A program made the translations under genes and the position numbers. The notes beneath the pieces were generated by a model. It made no database searches, had not been told where the DNA came from, and saw nothing but the letters and a program-made list of their open reading frames with translations. Shown here piece after piece: positions 17,926 through 28,080 of a DNA stretch of 58,558 nt (its first letter is position 1; every line of letters begins with the position of its first letter). The stretch is from Candidatus Gastranaerophilales bacterium (lineage in GTDB: Bacteria > Cyanobacteriota > Vampirovibrionia > Gastranaerophilales > Gastranaerophilaceae), in NCBI GenBank assembly GCA_944325655.1, contig CALVAW010000006.1, positions 1 to 58,558 on the forward strand. The letters are read 5' to 3'.

Positions 17926-18128
17926 AGCATTCTTCTGGCATCAGAACATGGAATGGCAGTAGTATGAATTATAAAGTCATTTAACGGTTGCAAATATTTA
18001 ACCATAAAATCTTTGTTTTTTATTTTTTCATAGCAAATTGTCGAGTCAAACTCTTGAGAAAAATACTCCGTCAACTCTTTTTGCAGGGAATTTTTAGCAT
18101 AATCTTTCAGAATTTTTACAATTTCCAT
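17919..18128 (-). CDS. Small hypothetical protein
   Basis: A 69-residue ORF with mixed charged and hydrophobic composition and no low-complexity bias (for example YLQPLNDFIIHTTAIPCSDARRMLY at the end), which looks more protein-like than its antisense frames. It sits between rnhA (convergent overlap of seven bases) and rmuC. A hairpin ATCCTCTA/TAGAGGAT lies at 18142-18159, just upstream, and the AGAGG in that stem is 15 bases from the ATG, too far for a normal ribosome-binding site. I do not recognise it. Confidence 0.4.
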   Translation of the reverse strand: MEIVKILKDYAKNSLQKELTEYFSQEFDSTICYEKIKNKDFMVKYLQPLNDFIIHTTAIPCSDARRMLY

Positions 18129-18191
18129 TATATTTATATTAATCCTCTATTTAGAGGATATCATCGCAAAATAAATAAAATTTTACATATC

Positions 18192-19160
18192 TTAATCTAA
18201 AAATTCTGAATTGATTTTGATTTCACTAAGTTTTTTACCGGTTCTTTTGTCCTGTGTTTGTATGCCGTAATTGCGAAGTTTTTCCGCTGTTTTAAACAGC
18301 TTATTTTCTTTTGAAATTTTGTCAAATTCTTTATTAAACAGATTGGTTTGTTCATTTAATATGACTTTTATTTTTGTCAGTTCTTGAGAGTGTTTTGCTA
18401 TTTCTTGATATAACGTTTCTGCGGTATTTATAATATTTAGAATATTTTTATTTTGTTTTTCCTGCGCCCAAAGTAATTTTATTAATCTTATTGCCGTTAA
18501 AACCGAAGAATTGCCTACTATAATAACGTTTTTTTCGTTTGCATTTTTTATCACTTGAATATAGTCGTTATCCGTGTATATTTCGCTTATTATAGGTTCA
18601 AGCGGAATGTACATAAGTATGAAGTCCGGTTGGTTTATCTCTTGTGCTGTTTCATATTTTTTATTTGAGAGGTTATTAATGGTTGTGTTTAAATCTTTAA
18701 TAAAGTCATTTTTGCTTCCTATATTTTCTTTATAGTTTATATATTTCTCCAGATTTAGTTTACAATCTATGAGAATTGATTTTTCATTCGGAAGTTTTAC
18801 AAGAAAATCAGGCTTAATTGTTTTATTATCTTCATTTTGCGTTTCAAATTGTTTTATGTAATCTGAATTTTCATTTGGAAAACAAATTTTTAAAATGTTT
18901 TCCAAACAATTTTCACCGAATTGCCCTTTTAGATTTTGGTTTGTTGTTAAAATTTTAGCCAATTTGGCAGTTTCTTTAACTGTGCCCATAAGCTCATTAG
19001 AATTTATTGATTGCTGCATTCTGTATTCTTCGATTGTTTTTCTCAGTTCACTTAAAGCACTGTACAGTGTATTTTGTGTTGTTTTATTTTTATAGATTAT
19101 AAAAGCCAATATAAATCCGCATAAAAAAATTATAACGCCTGTAATTATGTAATTTATCAT
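18192..19160 (-). CDS. rmuC: RmuC-family DNA recombination protein
   Basis: RmuC proteins suppress DNA inversions and have a restriction-endonuclease-like (PD-D/ExK) fold. The N terminus is a single transmembrane helix (residues 3-23), followed by a coiled coil, then the characteristic LKGQFGENCLENIL and the nuclease core KPDFLVKLPNEKSILIDCKLNL (D-x-K). The YIPLEPIISEIY block near residue 190 is also typical. Length is shorter than E. coli RmuC (475) because of a shorter coiled coil. The gene is monocistronic; the next gene on this strand is the small ORF after it. Confidence 0.88.
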   Translation of the reverse strand: MINYIITGVIIFLCGFILAFIIYKNKTTQNTLYSALSELRKTIEEYRMQQSINSNELMGTVKETAKLAKILTTNQNLKGQFGENCLENILKICFPNENSDYIKQFETQNEDNKTIKPDFLVKLPNEKSILIDCKLNLEKYINYKENIGSKNDFIKDLNTTINNLSNKKYETAQEINQPDFILMYIPLEPIISEIYTDNDYIQVIKNANEKNVIIVGNSSVLTAIRLIKLLWAQEKQNKNILNIINTAETLYQEIAKHSQELTKIKVILNEQTNLFNKEFDKISKENKLFKTAEKLRNYGIQTQDKRTGKKLSEIKINSEFLD

Positions 19161-19262
19161 AGATACCTCTTTAATTTGGTTAGAATTATAACTTTTTTTA
19201 AATTATTTTGCAATTTTATTTTGTCGCAATACAATGTTGTATATAACATTAAGGAGTTTTTT

Positions 19263-19667
19263 TTGAAAAGATTTATTTTTATTTTAACTTTTATACTTAC
19301 ATTTTCTAATTCGGTTTTTGCAATTGATTGGCTGGAATTAACAACGCCTCTCGGCAAATCTGTTGCGCTTGACAAAGATAGTATTGTTGAAAAAGACGGG
19401 TACTATTTTTATAATATAAAATATAAAAATTCAAATAATTCCTATTATACCGTTGTAACCATTCAATCAGGCATTGTCCATCCTTTTTCCGCACGCATTA
19501 AATTTTATCCGCTTTCCGAGTATGAAAGTTTAAACGGTGATTATTCAAATATTACGGTAAATAAAACAAAAAAACTTGAAGCGGTTACTTATGATTCCGT
19601 TGTAAATACGTGTTATCGCGAAGTAAAAAAGATTAAAAAACCCTTACCTTCCGTTACATTGAATTAG
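19263..19667 (+). CDS. Small secreted hypothetical protein
   Basis: The longest frame starts upstream, but a TTG at 19263 with AAGGAG six bases ahead gives a clean signal peptide (MKRFIFILTFILTFSNSVFA), so I take that start. The mature part is about 114 residues, begins IDWLELTTPLGKSVALDKDS and has beta-strand-like alternation (YYFYNIKYKN), two cysteines missing except one near the C terminus (NTCYREVKKI). I do not recognise the family; similar short periplasmic proteins occur in cyanobacteria-related genomes. It is immediately followed by the FAD oxidoreductase gene (one-base gap). Confidence 0.68.
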   Translation: MKRFIFILTFILTFSNSVFAIDWLELTTPLGKSVALDKDSIVEKDGYYFYNIKYKNSNNSYYTVVTIQSGIVHPFSARIKFYPLSEYESLNGDYSNITVNKTKKLEAVTYDSVVNTCYREVKKIKKPLPSVTLN

Positions 19668-19668
19668 T

Positions 19669-21162
19669 ATGACAAGAGATAATAAAACAGTAGTAATAAT
19701 AGGTGCCGGTCCTTCGGGATTGGCGTTAGCGTATGAACTAATTAAAAAAAAATCAAATTATGTTCCGATAATAATTGAAAAATTGGACTGCCCCGGCGGT
19801 TTGTCAAGAACGGTATATGATGGTGAATTAGGTGTGGATATTGGCGGTCACAGGCTTTTTACAAAAAATCAATATATACAATCAATTTGGAACGAGTTTT
19901 TAACTGTTCAAAACGCACCTTCAATTGATGATATCTATTGCGAAAGAAATATAAAATATCCGATTTTAGGTAAAGATCCAAATAAATATGATGATGTCAT
20001 GTTAATTAGAAAAAGGTATTCGAGTATAATTCATAACAATATGTCTTTTCAGTATCCTATTAAATTAAACCTTGATACATTTTCAAACCTTGGATATAAA
20101 ACTTCTTTTTTGGCCGTTTTAAGCTATGTAAAAGCATTATTTTTTAAAAGAAAAGAAAAAAATCTTGAAGACTTTATGATAAACAGATTTGGTAAAGTGC
20201 TTTATGATGTTTTTTTCAAAAGCTATACCAAAAAAGTATGGGGAGTTGATGCTTCGGTCTTATCAAGCGAATGGGGACATCAGAGAATTCGCAAACTTTC
20301 TCTTTTTAAAACAGTAATAAATGCCTTTTTATCTTGTTTTAAATTTTTAAAATTCCAAAAAGAAACTTCTCTTATTGATGAATTTTATTATCCTAAATAC
20401 GGATGTTCTGCTTTGTGGAACAAGATGGCGGATTATATTGTCCAAAACGGCGGTCAAATCATATATAACAGCGAATTTTTAGAATTTTCACATAATCAAA
20501 ATAATATCTTAAGTATTAAATATAAAAAATCAGGTAAAACGGAAGAAATTTTTGCAAATTATTTTGTTTCTTCAATTCCGATTTCAGACTTAATAAAAGG
20601 GGTTGATGCTCCTTATGATATTAAGCAAATTGCGCTTACCTTGCCATATCGTGATTATATTTTGGTTAGTTTTTATACAAATGACTTTTACTTGAAAAAT
20701 AAAACAGAATTTAAAACAGTCAATAACATTACGCCTGAATGTTGGATATATTTGCAAGAGAAAGATGCAATAGCTTCAAGAATTCAAATTATGAATAACT
20801 GGTCTCCATATTTGGTTGGTGATTTTCGAAAATACTACCTTGTGTCTCTTGAATATTTCGCAAATGAACACGACGAGCTATGGGATATGTCTGATGATAA
20901 AATAAAAAAATTAGCCGCTAATGAATGTCAAAAATATAATTTATTTTCTCCCGCCAATATTATTAAAAGTTCGGTAATACGTGAAAAGAAGGCATATCCA
21001 TCATATTTTGGCAGTTATTTTAATATTAAATATGTTTTTGAGTATTTAAAAAAATATAAAAATTTATTTCTTATTGGCAGAAACGGAACTCATCAATATA
21101 ATAATATGGATGAAGCCATGGTTTGTGGTATAAATATTGCTAGAGAAATTATGAATAGGTAA
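19669..21162 (+). CDS. FAD-dependent oxidoreductase (UDP-galactopyranose mutase/protoporphyrinogen oxidase-like)
   Basis: The 497-residue protein opens with a Rossmann FAD motif VVIIGAGPSGLALAYEL, then EKLDCPGGLSRTVYDGELGVDIGGHRLFTKN, the amine-oxidase/mutase-like glycine-rich pattern. It ends with LFLIGRNGTHQYNNMDEAM, the typical FAD-pyrophosphate-proximal motif of this superfamily. It is longer than Glf (about 370) and lacks the Glf-specific sugar site, so UDP-galactopyranose mutase is not proven; related proteins occur in glycan and carotenoid-like clusters. It sits between a secreted protein and a zinc-ribbon membrane protein in one operon. Substrate unknown. Confidence 0.75.
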   Translation: MTRDNKTVVIIGAGPSGLALAYELIKKKSNYVPIIIEKLDCPGGLSRTVYDGELGVDIGGHRLFTKNQYIQSIWNEFLTVQNAPSIDDIYCERNIKYPILGKDPNKYDDVMLIRKRYSSIIHNNMSFQYPIKLNLDTFSNLGYKTSFLAVLSYVKALFFKRKEKNLEDFMINRFGKVLYDVFFKSYTKKVWGVDASVLSSEWGHQRIRKLSLFKTVINAFLSCFKFLKFQKETSLIDEFYYPKYGCSALWNKMADYIVQNGGQIIYNSEFLEFSHNQNNILSIKYKKSGKTEEIFANYFVSSIPISDLIKGVDAPYDIKQIALTLPYRDYILVSFYTNDFYLKNKTEFKTVNNITPECWIYLQEKDAIASRIQIMNNWSPYLVGDFRKYYLVSLEYFANEHDELWDMSDDKIKKLAANECQKYNLFSPANIIKSSVIREKKAYPSYFGSYFNIKYVFEYLKKYKNLFLIGRNGTHQYNNMDEAMVCGINIAREIMNR

Positions 21163-21165
21163 AAA

Positions 21166-23118
21166 ATGAATAATAAATGTCCTAAGTGTGGTTTTGAATA
21201 TGGTGAATTTGATTTATACTGCGCTCGCTGCGGTTATAAATTAGATGGCAGTGAAAAAATTGTAAATGAGATATCTGAACCTGATTTAAGTTTGAATTTT
21301 GATAAACACAACAATTCTAAACAGGAGTTTTTTAATTCAAATATTAAATTTTTTACTAATTCGCCGGCATTTTTCTTTGTGGTTAGCTTATTAGTTGTTT
21401 CTTTAATTTTTGTTGGAGTTATGTTTTTTATAACAAAAAAGCATAATATGCATAAAACTGAACTGTATTATAAAAATTTAATGTCAAATCCCGCTGCAAT
21501 ACCCGAACTTAAAGAACCGAGAGATTACGGTGAACTTGTACAAAATCTTAGCGATGTTGAAAATTTTCTTTTGGTTTATCTTAAATATTCAAGCGATTCC
21601 GATGACAAAAAAGAACGTATTTTTACAGCCTTTTTGACTGAAATAGATAAATTACCCCATATTACAAATGAAAATATGACAAAAGATGAAAATAGTGTAT
21701 GTTATGCGGTTAATACCACATCGAAAGCAAAAGCTTGCGCAAATAAGTTAACTCATGATTTTAAGCAAATCGGAGTTGCTGCATTTTCTGAATATAATAC
21801 CGTATATTTATATCCGGATTATGTTTTCATCAAGAATAAATATTCAAAGTATTTATCAAAATCTTTAAAAGAATATGTTAATCTCAAAGCTAAGTATAAT
21901 ATTCCTGTAGGGATTGGTTTGGATTTATATATTAAACCTTCAAGATTGGCAGATAAAATATATGAATTTGAAAAACTCTATAATTCTACACAAGATGTTT
22001 TTGTAAAAGAGCAGACAGAACAAATATTATATGAAGATTTTAGAAAATTTATTTTTACGCCCTCTATATATGCCACAACCACTCAAGAGATGAAAAAGGA
22101 GTTTAAAAAGGCATATCTTTCGTATATAAAAACTCGAAAAGATTCTTCACTTCGTCCTGTTGTTATGAGCTATTATGATAAAAAGCGCTCTTATGATGAG
22201 GAAAACTTTAAAAACGATTATCCTTATAAGGTATTTGAGGACACTTTTGATGATAATATCGAAAATAATGCATTTTCTGATATTTTTGCTCAGTTAAGAA
22301 AGAGCCTTTTTTCAAAAAATAGTGAACTTATGTTTGCTTATGTATATAGCATGAAAAAAAGATATTGGTTAAAATATAATCCTCAAGTAAAACTGGAACA
22401 GGATGAATTTGTTATATCCGAGCCTGATGAGAATAATAACGTGCTTATATATAACAGTACGTTTTCGCTTCTTCAGGAGATAAATGTTTCAAAATATGGA
22501 AAAGTATTTTTGGTAAACGGCGGATTATATGTATTTAATTGCGATAAATTATCTGTTTCAAGATTAATGTTTAACGGTAAACAATTTAATTTGCAAAATT
22601 TGTCTGCTCAAGACGTGACTTCGGTTTTTCCGGGAGTTGAAGTTATTAATATTGACTCATATTCAAACTACAATATTTATCTTACAAAAGATAACAAAAA
22701 AGCAACATATATTATTCTATCAAGGTATTCGCAAGGTTATGAAAATTACAAACTAAGTGCTCTTAGAGGTAATATTTCGCCGTCTGCGCTTCCTAATATG
22801 TTTGTTGTTAATTCCGTTGATGATGTACTTGTTGCTTTTCATGGTGTTGAAATCAATCCTGATGAAACTTCAGAATCATCTCCGACATATAAATTTGTTA
22901 TAAGAACTCGTGGAGAATCTTACTCAAAAAGCAGTGAAGCGGATTTTGCCGTTTACGATAGCAAAACAGAAGAAGAGGAATCTTATGATAATCAAAAACA
23001 TATTCCTCAAATAATGCCTAAAATTCCTTCCAATTCGGATGTTGAAAAGGAGCTTACAAAAGATGCTCTTTTAGCTCCCCCCTCACAAAATATTGAACCG
23101 CCGTCAGATAATGATTAA
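21166..23118 (+). CDS. Zinc-ribbon, single-pass membrane protein of unknown function
   Basis: A 650-residue protein. Residues 5-22 form a zinc ribbon (CPKCGFEYGEFDLYCARC, four cysteines), a low-complexity linker follows, and a transmembrane helix spans about residues 68-90. The remaining roughly 550 residues are extracytoplasmic, with mixed alpha/beta sequence and no recognised domain; the C terminus is Pro/Ser-rich (PPSQNIEPPSDND). Such zinc-ribbon plus TM architecture is common in membrane-associated proteins of uncertain function. The start lies three bases after the oxidoreductase stop, and the gene ends in a strong terminator, so this is the last gene of a three-gene transcript. Confidence 0.72.
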   Translation: MNNKCPKCGFEYGEFDLYCARCGYKLDGSEKIVNEISEPDLSLNFDKHNNSKQEFFNSNIKFFTNSPAFFFVVSLLVVSLIFVGVMFFITKKHNMHKTELYYKNLMSNPAAIPELKEPRDYGELVQNLSDVENFLLVYLKYSSDSDDKKERIFTAFLTEIDKLPHITNENMTKDENSVCYAVNTTSKAKACANKLTHDFKQIGVAAFSEYNTVYLYPDYVFIKNKYSKYLSKSLKEYVNLKAKYNIPVGIGLDLYIKPSRLADKIYEFEKLYNSTQDVFVKEQTEQILYEDFRKFIFTPSIYATTTQEMKKEFKKAYLSYIKTRKDSSLRPVVMSYYDKKRSYDEENFKNDYPYKVFEDTFDDNIENNAFSDIFAQLRKSLFSKNSELMFAYVYSMKKRYWLKYNPQVKLEQDEFVISEPDENNNVLIYNSTFSLLQEINVSKYGKVFLVNGGLYVFNCDKLSVSRLMFNGKQFNLQNLSAQDVTSVFPGVEVINIDSYSNYNIYLTKDNKKATYIILSRYSQGYENYKLSALRGNISPSALPNMFVVNSVDDVLVAFHGVEINPDETSESSPTYKFVIRTRGESYSKSSEADFAVYDSKTEEEESYDNQKHIPQIMPKIPSNSDVEKELTKDALLAPPSQNIEPPSDND

Positions 23119-23125
23119 TAGTCAT

Positions 23126-23153
23126 AAAAAAGGCTTCAAATGAAGCCTTTTTT
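23126..23153. terminator. Bidirectional terminator
   Basis: Stem AAAAGGCTTC/GAAGCCTTTT with a short AAAT loop and T-rich tail on each strand, between convergent genes (zinc-ribbon protein and ftsH). Confidence 0.88.
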
Positions 23154-23154
23154 A

Positions 23155-25062
23155 TTAAGAATGTTCTCTTCTTTCTTTAACTTTTTCAATTATAGCATCA
23201 AATTCTTCTGCGTTAATTGTTTCATGTTCTAAAAGTGACATTGCGAGCTCATTTAAAATATCTCTGTTTTCTGTTAATATTTTTTTTGCGAGCATATATT
23301 TTTCATCAATTATTCTTTTAACTTCTAAATCGAGTTCGTATGCAATTTGGTCGGAGTAATCTTTGGTTTGCCCGAAATCCCTGCCCATAAATACATGTTC
23401 ATGGGGCTCTCCATAGGTCATATTACCCATTTTTTCACTCATTCCCCATTGCATTACCATATTTCTGGCCAGTTTTGTTGCTCTTTGCATATCATTCGAG
23501 GCACCTGTAGAAATATTGTCTCCATATACGAGTTCTTCTGCTACTCTTCCTCCGAGCAAGTCGGTAATGTGGGCTAACAATTTGCGTTTTGTTTGGTGTT
23601 TAGAGTCGTCTTTTGGTGTATACCAAGTTAAACCTAAAGCTCTTCCTCTTGGTATTATTGAAATTTTTTGGACTTCTTCACAATCTTCAAGCATTTTTAA
23701 GATTACTGCGTGTCCTGCTTCGTGGTAACTTGTTCTTTCTTTGTCTTCTTGAGTCAGTACGGTTGATTTCTTTTCAATTCCGGCTATGACTCTATCTATT
23801 GATTTATCTATATCATTCATAGAAATATTATCTTCATCGTTCCTTGCTGCTAAAAGAGCGGCTTCATTAAGTAAATTTTTAAGATCTGCTCCGGTAAACC
23901 CCGGAACCCTTTTAGCAAGGGCCTTTAAATCCACATTCTGAGCTAATTTTTTGTTTTTAGCATGGACTTTTAATATTTCTTCTCTTCCCTTTACGTCGGG
24001 TTCATTGACATATATTTGTCTGTCGAATCGTCCAGGGCGAAGAAGTGCACTATCAAGTATATCAGGTCTGTTTGTAGCTGCAATTACAATTATATTAGTA
24101 TTTTCGTCAAATCCGTCCATCTCAACAAGCAGTTGATTAAGTGTTTGTTCACGCTCATCGTGTCCTCCGCCCATGCCGGCACCTCTCTGTCTGCCGACTG
24201 CATCTATTTCGTCTATAAATATCATACAAGGCTGATGTTTTTTTGCTTGTTCAAACAAGTCGCGCACTCTGCTTGCACCGACACCAACGAACATCTCAAC
24301 AAAATCTGATCCTGATATTGAAAAGAATGGTACGCCCGCTTCACCTGCAACAGCTTTAGCCATTAGAGTTTTACCTGTACCCGGTGCTCCGACAAGCAAT
24401 ACGCCTTTTGGAATTTTTGCACCAAGTTTTGTATATTTTTCGCTGTTTTTTAAGAAATCAACTATTTCTTCAAGCTCTTGTCGTTCTTCGTCAATTCCTG
24501 CAACGTCTTTAAAAGTTATTTTAATTTTATCGTCGGCCAGCATCTTGGCTTTAGATTTTCCAAAATTAAGAGCTGATGAACCGGTTTGCTGTATTCCTTT
24601 TAGGATTAGTATTATCATAATGGCAATAAAGATTATCGGAATAATGACCGAGCCTACAATGCTCATCCAAGAACCGTCTTGCGGTTTTGATATATTTATT
24701 TCAACATTTTTTTCTTTTAAAATATCATATAAATCCTCGTCGTTATATGGTATTTGTACTTTATATTGTTGTTTGGGAACTTTTGGTTGTATTTTATTGT
24801 TGAGTGCCAGAGGGTTTTCTGTTGATGTTTTTTTTGCTTTTGTCTCAACGTTTGTTTTTTGCTTTTCTTCCTTTGGGGTTGCAATTAAAATGTCTTTTGA
24901 TATCGTAACGCTTTCTATTTGTTCCAGTTGTACTTTATTCAAAAATTGACTGTACGATATTTCGCTTGTTGTAGTAGCGGGGCCTTCAAAAGCTATCGAT
25001 AATAGTGCAATTAATATGATAGCAACTATTATAATTATCCCGGTAGATTGATTTTTATTCAT
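23155..25062 (-). CDS. ftsH: ATP-dependent zinc metalloprotease FtsH
   Basis: Membrane-anchored AAA+ protease that degrades misfolded and regulatory membrane and cytosolic proteins. Two N-terminal transmembrane helices (about residues 8-25 and 136-157) flank a periplasmic domain that here carries a longer Lys/Thr-rich insert than E. coli's. The AAA+ core has GAPGTGKT (Walker A), [14 protein letters not shown] (Walker B) and the SRH region ([19 protein letters not shown]). The zinc motif HEAGH and the third ligand in the C-terminal domain are intact. Length 635 is standard. AGAGGAG precedes the ATG. Confidence 0.97.
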   Translation of the reverse strand: MNKNQSTGIIIIVAIILIALLSIAFEGPATTTSEISYSQFLNKVQLEQIESVTISKDILIATPKEEKQKTNVETKAKKTSTENPLALNNKIQPKVPKQQYKVQIPYNDEDLYDILKEKNVEINISKPQDGSWMSIVGSVIIPIIFIAIMIILILKGIQQTGSSALNFGKSKAKMLADDKIKITFKDVAGIDEERQELEEIVDFLKNSEKYTKLGAKIPKGVLLVGAPGTGKTLMAKAVAGEAGVPFFSISGSDFVEMFVGVGASRVRDLFEQAKKHQPCMIFIDEIDAVGRQRGAGMGGGHDEREQTLNQLLVEMDGFDENTNIIVIAATNRPDILDSALLRPGRFDRQIYVNEPDVKGREEILKVHAKNKKLAQNVDLKALAKRVPGFTGADLKNLLNEAALLAARNDEDNISMNDIDKSIDRVIAGIEKKSTVLTQEDKERTSYHEAGHAVILKMLEDCEEVQKISIIPRGRALGLTWYTPKDDSKHQTKRKLLAHITDLLGGRVAEELVYGDNISTGASNDMQRATKLARNMVMQWGMSEKMGNMTYGEPHEHVFMGRDFGQTKDYSDQIAYELDLEVKRIIDEKYMLAKKILTENRDILNELAMSLLEHETINAEEFDAIIEKVKERREHS

Positions 25063-25151
25063 AAACTCCTCTTTATAGCTGATATAAATATATTGATATT
25101 ATAACAAAAGAATTATAAAATGTTAATTATGTTAATAGGATATATAATTTA

Positions 25152-25667
25152 ATGGCACGTGTTTTTCTTTCTTTAGGTTCGAACATAGGCGACAGATTGG
25201 CAAATATACAGCAAGCGGTTAGCATGCTTTCTATGTCTGATGATGTAAGTATTGTAAAATCCTCGTCTTTTTATGAAACAGAACCTTGGGGAAATGTTAA
25301 TCAAAATTGGTTTGTTAATGCTGCCGTTGCTTTGGATACTAACTTAGCTCCGTTAGAATTTTTAAAGTTATGTCAAAGTGTTGAAAAACAATTAGGAAGA
25401 ATTAGAACAGAAAATAAAAAATGGCTTGAAAGAACTATCGATATTGATATTTTAATGTACGATAATTTGGTTTTATCCATAGATACTACATTGAATATTC
25501 CCCATCCTTATATGCATAAACGTGCTTTTGTTCTAGTCCCAATGCTTGAAGTTAAATCTGACTTGGTTCATCCTGTGTTTAATAAAACTATCTCCGAGTT
25601 ATATGACGAACTTGAATATCCTGAGGACGTTTTTTTGTATGGAACAATTTTACCTAAACAAGAATAA
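25152..25667 (+). CDS. folK: 2-amino-4-hydroxy-6-hydroxymethyldihydropteridine diphosphokinase
   Basis: HPPK transfers pyrophosphate to the pterin in tetrahydrofolate synthesis. Seen: LSLGSNIGDRLANIQQAV at the N terminus, SSFYETEPWG, FVNAAV, and the signature ERTIDIDILMYDN with the two catalytic Asp, then IPHPYMHKRAFVLVPM. Length 171 is normal. It overlaps the following flavoprotein gene by 29 bases in another frame. The start ATG has only a weak ribosome-binding site (AGGATAT). FolP, the next pathway enzyme, is encoded separately at about 53.3 kb. Confidence 0.95.
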   Translation: MARVFLSLGSNIGDRLANIQQAVSMLSMSDDVSIVKSSSFYETEPWGNVNQNWFVNAAVALDTNLAPLEFLKLCQSVEKQLGRIRTENKKWLERTIDIDILMYDNLVLSIDTTLNIPHPYMHKRAFVLVPMLEVKSDLVHPVFNKTISELYDELEYPEDVFLYGTILPKQE

Positions 25668-26760
25668 AATTGCTATTTTAGGAGGCGGACCCGCCGGAAT
25701 TTATTGTGCTTTGAATATCCTTTTTTTGTTTTACAGTCAAAATTTTTTTGATTTTTCTATTGATATTTTTGATAAAGGTGAAATTTTAAGAACCTTAATT
25801 CCTACAGGTAACGGAAGATGTAATATTTCAAATTCTATATCAGATATTAAAGATTTTGTTCTTAACTATCCCAGAGGAGATAAATTTCTATACTCGGTTT
25901 TTTCCAGACATTTTAATTATGATTCTTTGGATTTTTTTAATTCTTTGGGTATTAAAACATATACTGAAGCAGACGGAAGAATTTTTCCCGTTTCACAAAG
26001 CTCAAAGGACGTTAGAAATAAAATGTTAAAAAAATTATTTTCTTACAAGAATGTAAGGTTTATAAATAAAAAAATTATTTCTCAAAATGATTTGACTGAT
26101 TATAATAAAATCGTTGTCGCTGCGGGTTCCAGAGGCGTTGAAAATCTTATTGTTTCTTTCGGTCATAAATACATTAAATTTGAAAAATCGTTATGCGCTC
26201 TCAATATTTTAAATAATATTTATCCTAAAGGTGTAAGCGTTAAAACATTGGATGGTGATTTTGTATTTACGGATAAGGGTATTTCGGGACCTTTAGCTTT
26301 TAAAATTTCTTCTATAAATGCTTTTTCTGATTTTCCCTATGATATAAAAATTAAATTATTTAATGAAGAAAAATTATTTCAACTTGCAGAACTTTATCCT
26401 AAAAAATCGGCAGGTTCTATTGTTGCTTCTTTAATTCCTCGTTCATTAGCAAAAGTTATAGTAAAAGATTATTATAAAAATATTTGCGAAATTTCCAAAT
26501 CTGAATTGAAACAGTATTCAATATTACAATTAACGGTTGTTTCAAAAGCAAATGTCGGAGAAATCGTAAATGCAGGCGGTATTAATTTGGATGATGTTGA
26601 TAAAAATTGTAAATCAAAAATCTGTCATAACTTATGGTTTTGCGGCGAAATTTTGAATATTGACGGCTTTTGTGGCGGTTTTAATTTGCAAAATTGCTGG
26701 TCAACGGGTTATGTAGTTGCAAAAGATTTAGTAAGTTCTATAATGAAAGATATGGTTTGA
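25639..26760 (+). CDS. HI0933/BaiN-type flavoprotein
   Basis: A 373-residue FAD/NAD(P)-binding protein. After the true start (ATG in the folK tail; GAGG 12 bases upstream) it has IAILGGGPAGIYCAL, then PTGNGRCNISNS, the family signature T-G-x-G-R-C-N-[IL]-[ST]N, and ends with WFCGEILNIDGFCGGFNLQNCWSTG, the second hallmark. These features define the HI0933/YhiN/BaiN family. Some members, such as BaiN in bile acid 7-alpha-dehydroxylating bacteria, reduce steroids; for most the substrate is unknown, so no specific reaction is claimed. It is translationally coupled to folK and followed by lpd with a nine-base gap. Confidence 0.86.
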   Translation: MEQFYLNKNKIAILGGGPAGIYCALNILFLFYSQNFFDFSIDIFDKGEILRTLIPTGNGRCNISNSISDIKDFVLNYPRGDKFLYSVFSRHFNYDSLDFFNSLGIKTYTEADGRIFPVSQSSKDVRNKMLKKLFSYKNVRFINKKIISQNDLTDYNKIVVAAGSRGVENLIVSFGHKYIKFEKSLCALNILNNIYPKGVSVKTLDGDFVFTDKGISGPLAFKISSINAFSDFPYDIKIKLFNEEKLFQLAELYPKKSAGSIVASLIPRSLAKVIVKDYYKNICEISKSELKQYSILQLTVVSKANVGEIVNAGGINLDDVDKNCKSKICHNLWFCGEILNIDGFCGGFNLQNCWSTGYVVAKDLVSSIMKDMV

Positions 26761-26769
26761 GGTGAATTT

Positions 26770-28080
26770 ATGTTTGATTTAGCTGTAATCGGACTTGGAC
26801 CTGCTGGATTAGAGGCGGTTAATTATGCTTTAAAAAAAGGTTTAAAAGTTGTTGCTTTTGAGTGTGCAAATATTGGCGGAACTTGTTTGAATTTAGGTTG
26901 TATTCCTACAAAATCAATACTTCATGATACCTCTTTTTTTTATAAATTAAAAAATAATCTCGATATAAACAATTTTGATTTTAAAATTGATAATGTTTTA
27001 AATTGGAACGAAATAATACACAGAAAAGACGATATTGTTGCAAAATTCAAAAAGGCTATAAATTCTTCACTTGAGAAAAATATAACATTAATTAACGGCT
27101 ACGCTGACTTATGGTTAGATGAGAACAAGATTGTAATTTCCTGCAATGATAATATTTATAACGCAAAGAATATTATTATTGCCACAGGTTCTTATCCGCA
27201 GGAATTACCTGATATAAAATTTGATCATAAATTTATTTTATCTTCGGATGATATGTATTCTTTGAAATCTTTGCCAAAACAGGTCACAATTATCGGAAGC
27301 GGAGCGGTTGGCTTAGAATGGTCGCAAATATTGTCTAATATGGGTGTAGAAGTTAATATAATTGAAAAAGAATCTTGTCTTGCGCCTTCTTTTGATTTAG
27401 ATATTCAAAAAAGAGTTGAACGCATTTTAAAATCTTTAAAAATAAAATATTTTAAGAATGACTATGTTGTTTCGTTAAATAATAATGAAATTTCTCTGAA
27501 TTCATCAGTTAAGCTTAAATCGGATGTAATTTTATGTGCAGTCGGCAGAGTCAAAAATCTACCTGAAATAAAAATTTTGGGTTGCAGTGAATCATTTAGG
27601 ATTGATGTAATTGACGGTTATAAAACTGAGTTTGACAATTTATATATTTCAGGAGATGCTACGGGAATTTCTATGCTTGCACACAGCGCAGGATATCAAT
27701 CGAGATGTATTATTGATAAAATATTATATAATATTGAACCTAAAAAAACTAATATACCTTCTGTTATATATTTGACTCCCGAAATAGCTTCAATCGGCTG
27801 CAGAGAGCAAGATATAGATAATTCATATACTGTTTCCAAAGTTTTGTTGTCATCAATTGCAAAATCTTGGTGCGACGGTTCTGTTGATGGTTTTATTAAA
27901 TTGATTGTTAAAGACAGAAAAATAAAAGGTGCCCATTTGGTGTGTCCAAATGCTTCTGATATAATTTCTTTTCTTTCTTTATGTATTGAAAAGGAGATTT
28001 CTATTGATGAAATTTCAAATATGATTTTTGCGCATCCTTCTTACAGTGAAATTATTCAGGAGGCTGCAAGAAATGTCTGA
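26770..28080 (+). CDS. lpd: Dihydrolipoyl dehydrogenase
   Basis: The E3 flavoprotein that reoxidises dihydrolipoyl groups of 2-oxoacid dehydrogenase or glycine cleavage complexes. The redox-active disulfide is in ANIGGTCLNLGCIPTKS, the NAD-binding motif is VTIIGSGAVGLEW, the second FAD motif is LYISGDATGISMLAHSA, and the C-terminal base is in AHPSYSEI, which carries the usual His and Glu. Length 436 is on the short side (typically 460-470). It overlaps lipA, the lipoate-synthesis gene, so lipoylation and use are transcriptionally linked. AGGTG precedes the ATG. Confidence 0.93.
   Translation: MFDLAVIGLGPAGLEAVNYALKKGLKVVAFECANIGGTCLNLGCIPTKSILHDTSFFYKLKNNLDINNFDFKIDNVLNWNEIIHRKDDIVAKFKKAINSSLEKNITLINGYADLWLDENKIVISCNDNIYNAKNIIIATGSYPQELPDIKFDHKFILSSDDMYSLKSLPKQVTIIGSGAVGLEWSQILSNMGVEVNIIEKESCLAPSFDLDIQKRVERILKSLKIKYFKNDYVVSLNNNEISLNSSVKLKSDVILCAVGRVKNLPEIKILGCSESFRIDVIDGYKTEFDNLYISGDATGISMLAHSAGYQSRCIIDKILYNIEPKKTNIPSVIYLTPEIASIGCREQDIDNSYTVSKVLLSSIAKSWCDGSVDGFIKLIVKDRKIKGAHLVCPNASDIISFLSLCIEKEISIDEISNMIFAHPSYSEIIQEAARNV

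Noticed and set aside
17988-18200. 70-residue plus-strand ORF
   Set aside because: Phe/Ile/Tyr-rich antisense of the small minus-strand ORF and AT spacer; no start signal.
21166-21240. Zinc-ribbon protein as a transcription factor
   Set aside because: The ribbon is followed by a transmembrane helix and a large extracytoplasmic region, so a DNA-binding role is unlikely.
25546-25638. Upstream start of the BaiN-like flavoprotein
   Set aside because: The extra 31 residues are an out-of-frame reading of folK and unlike the family N terminus.
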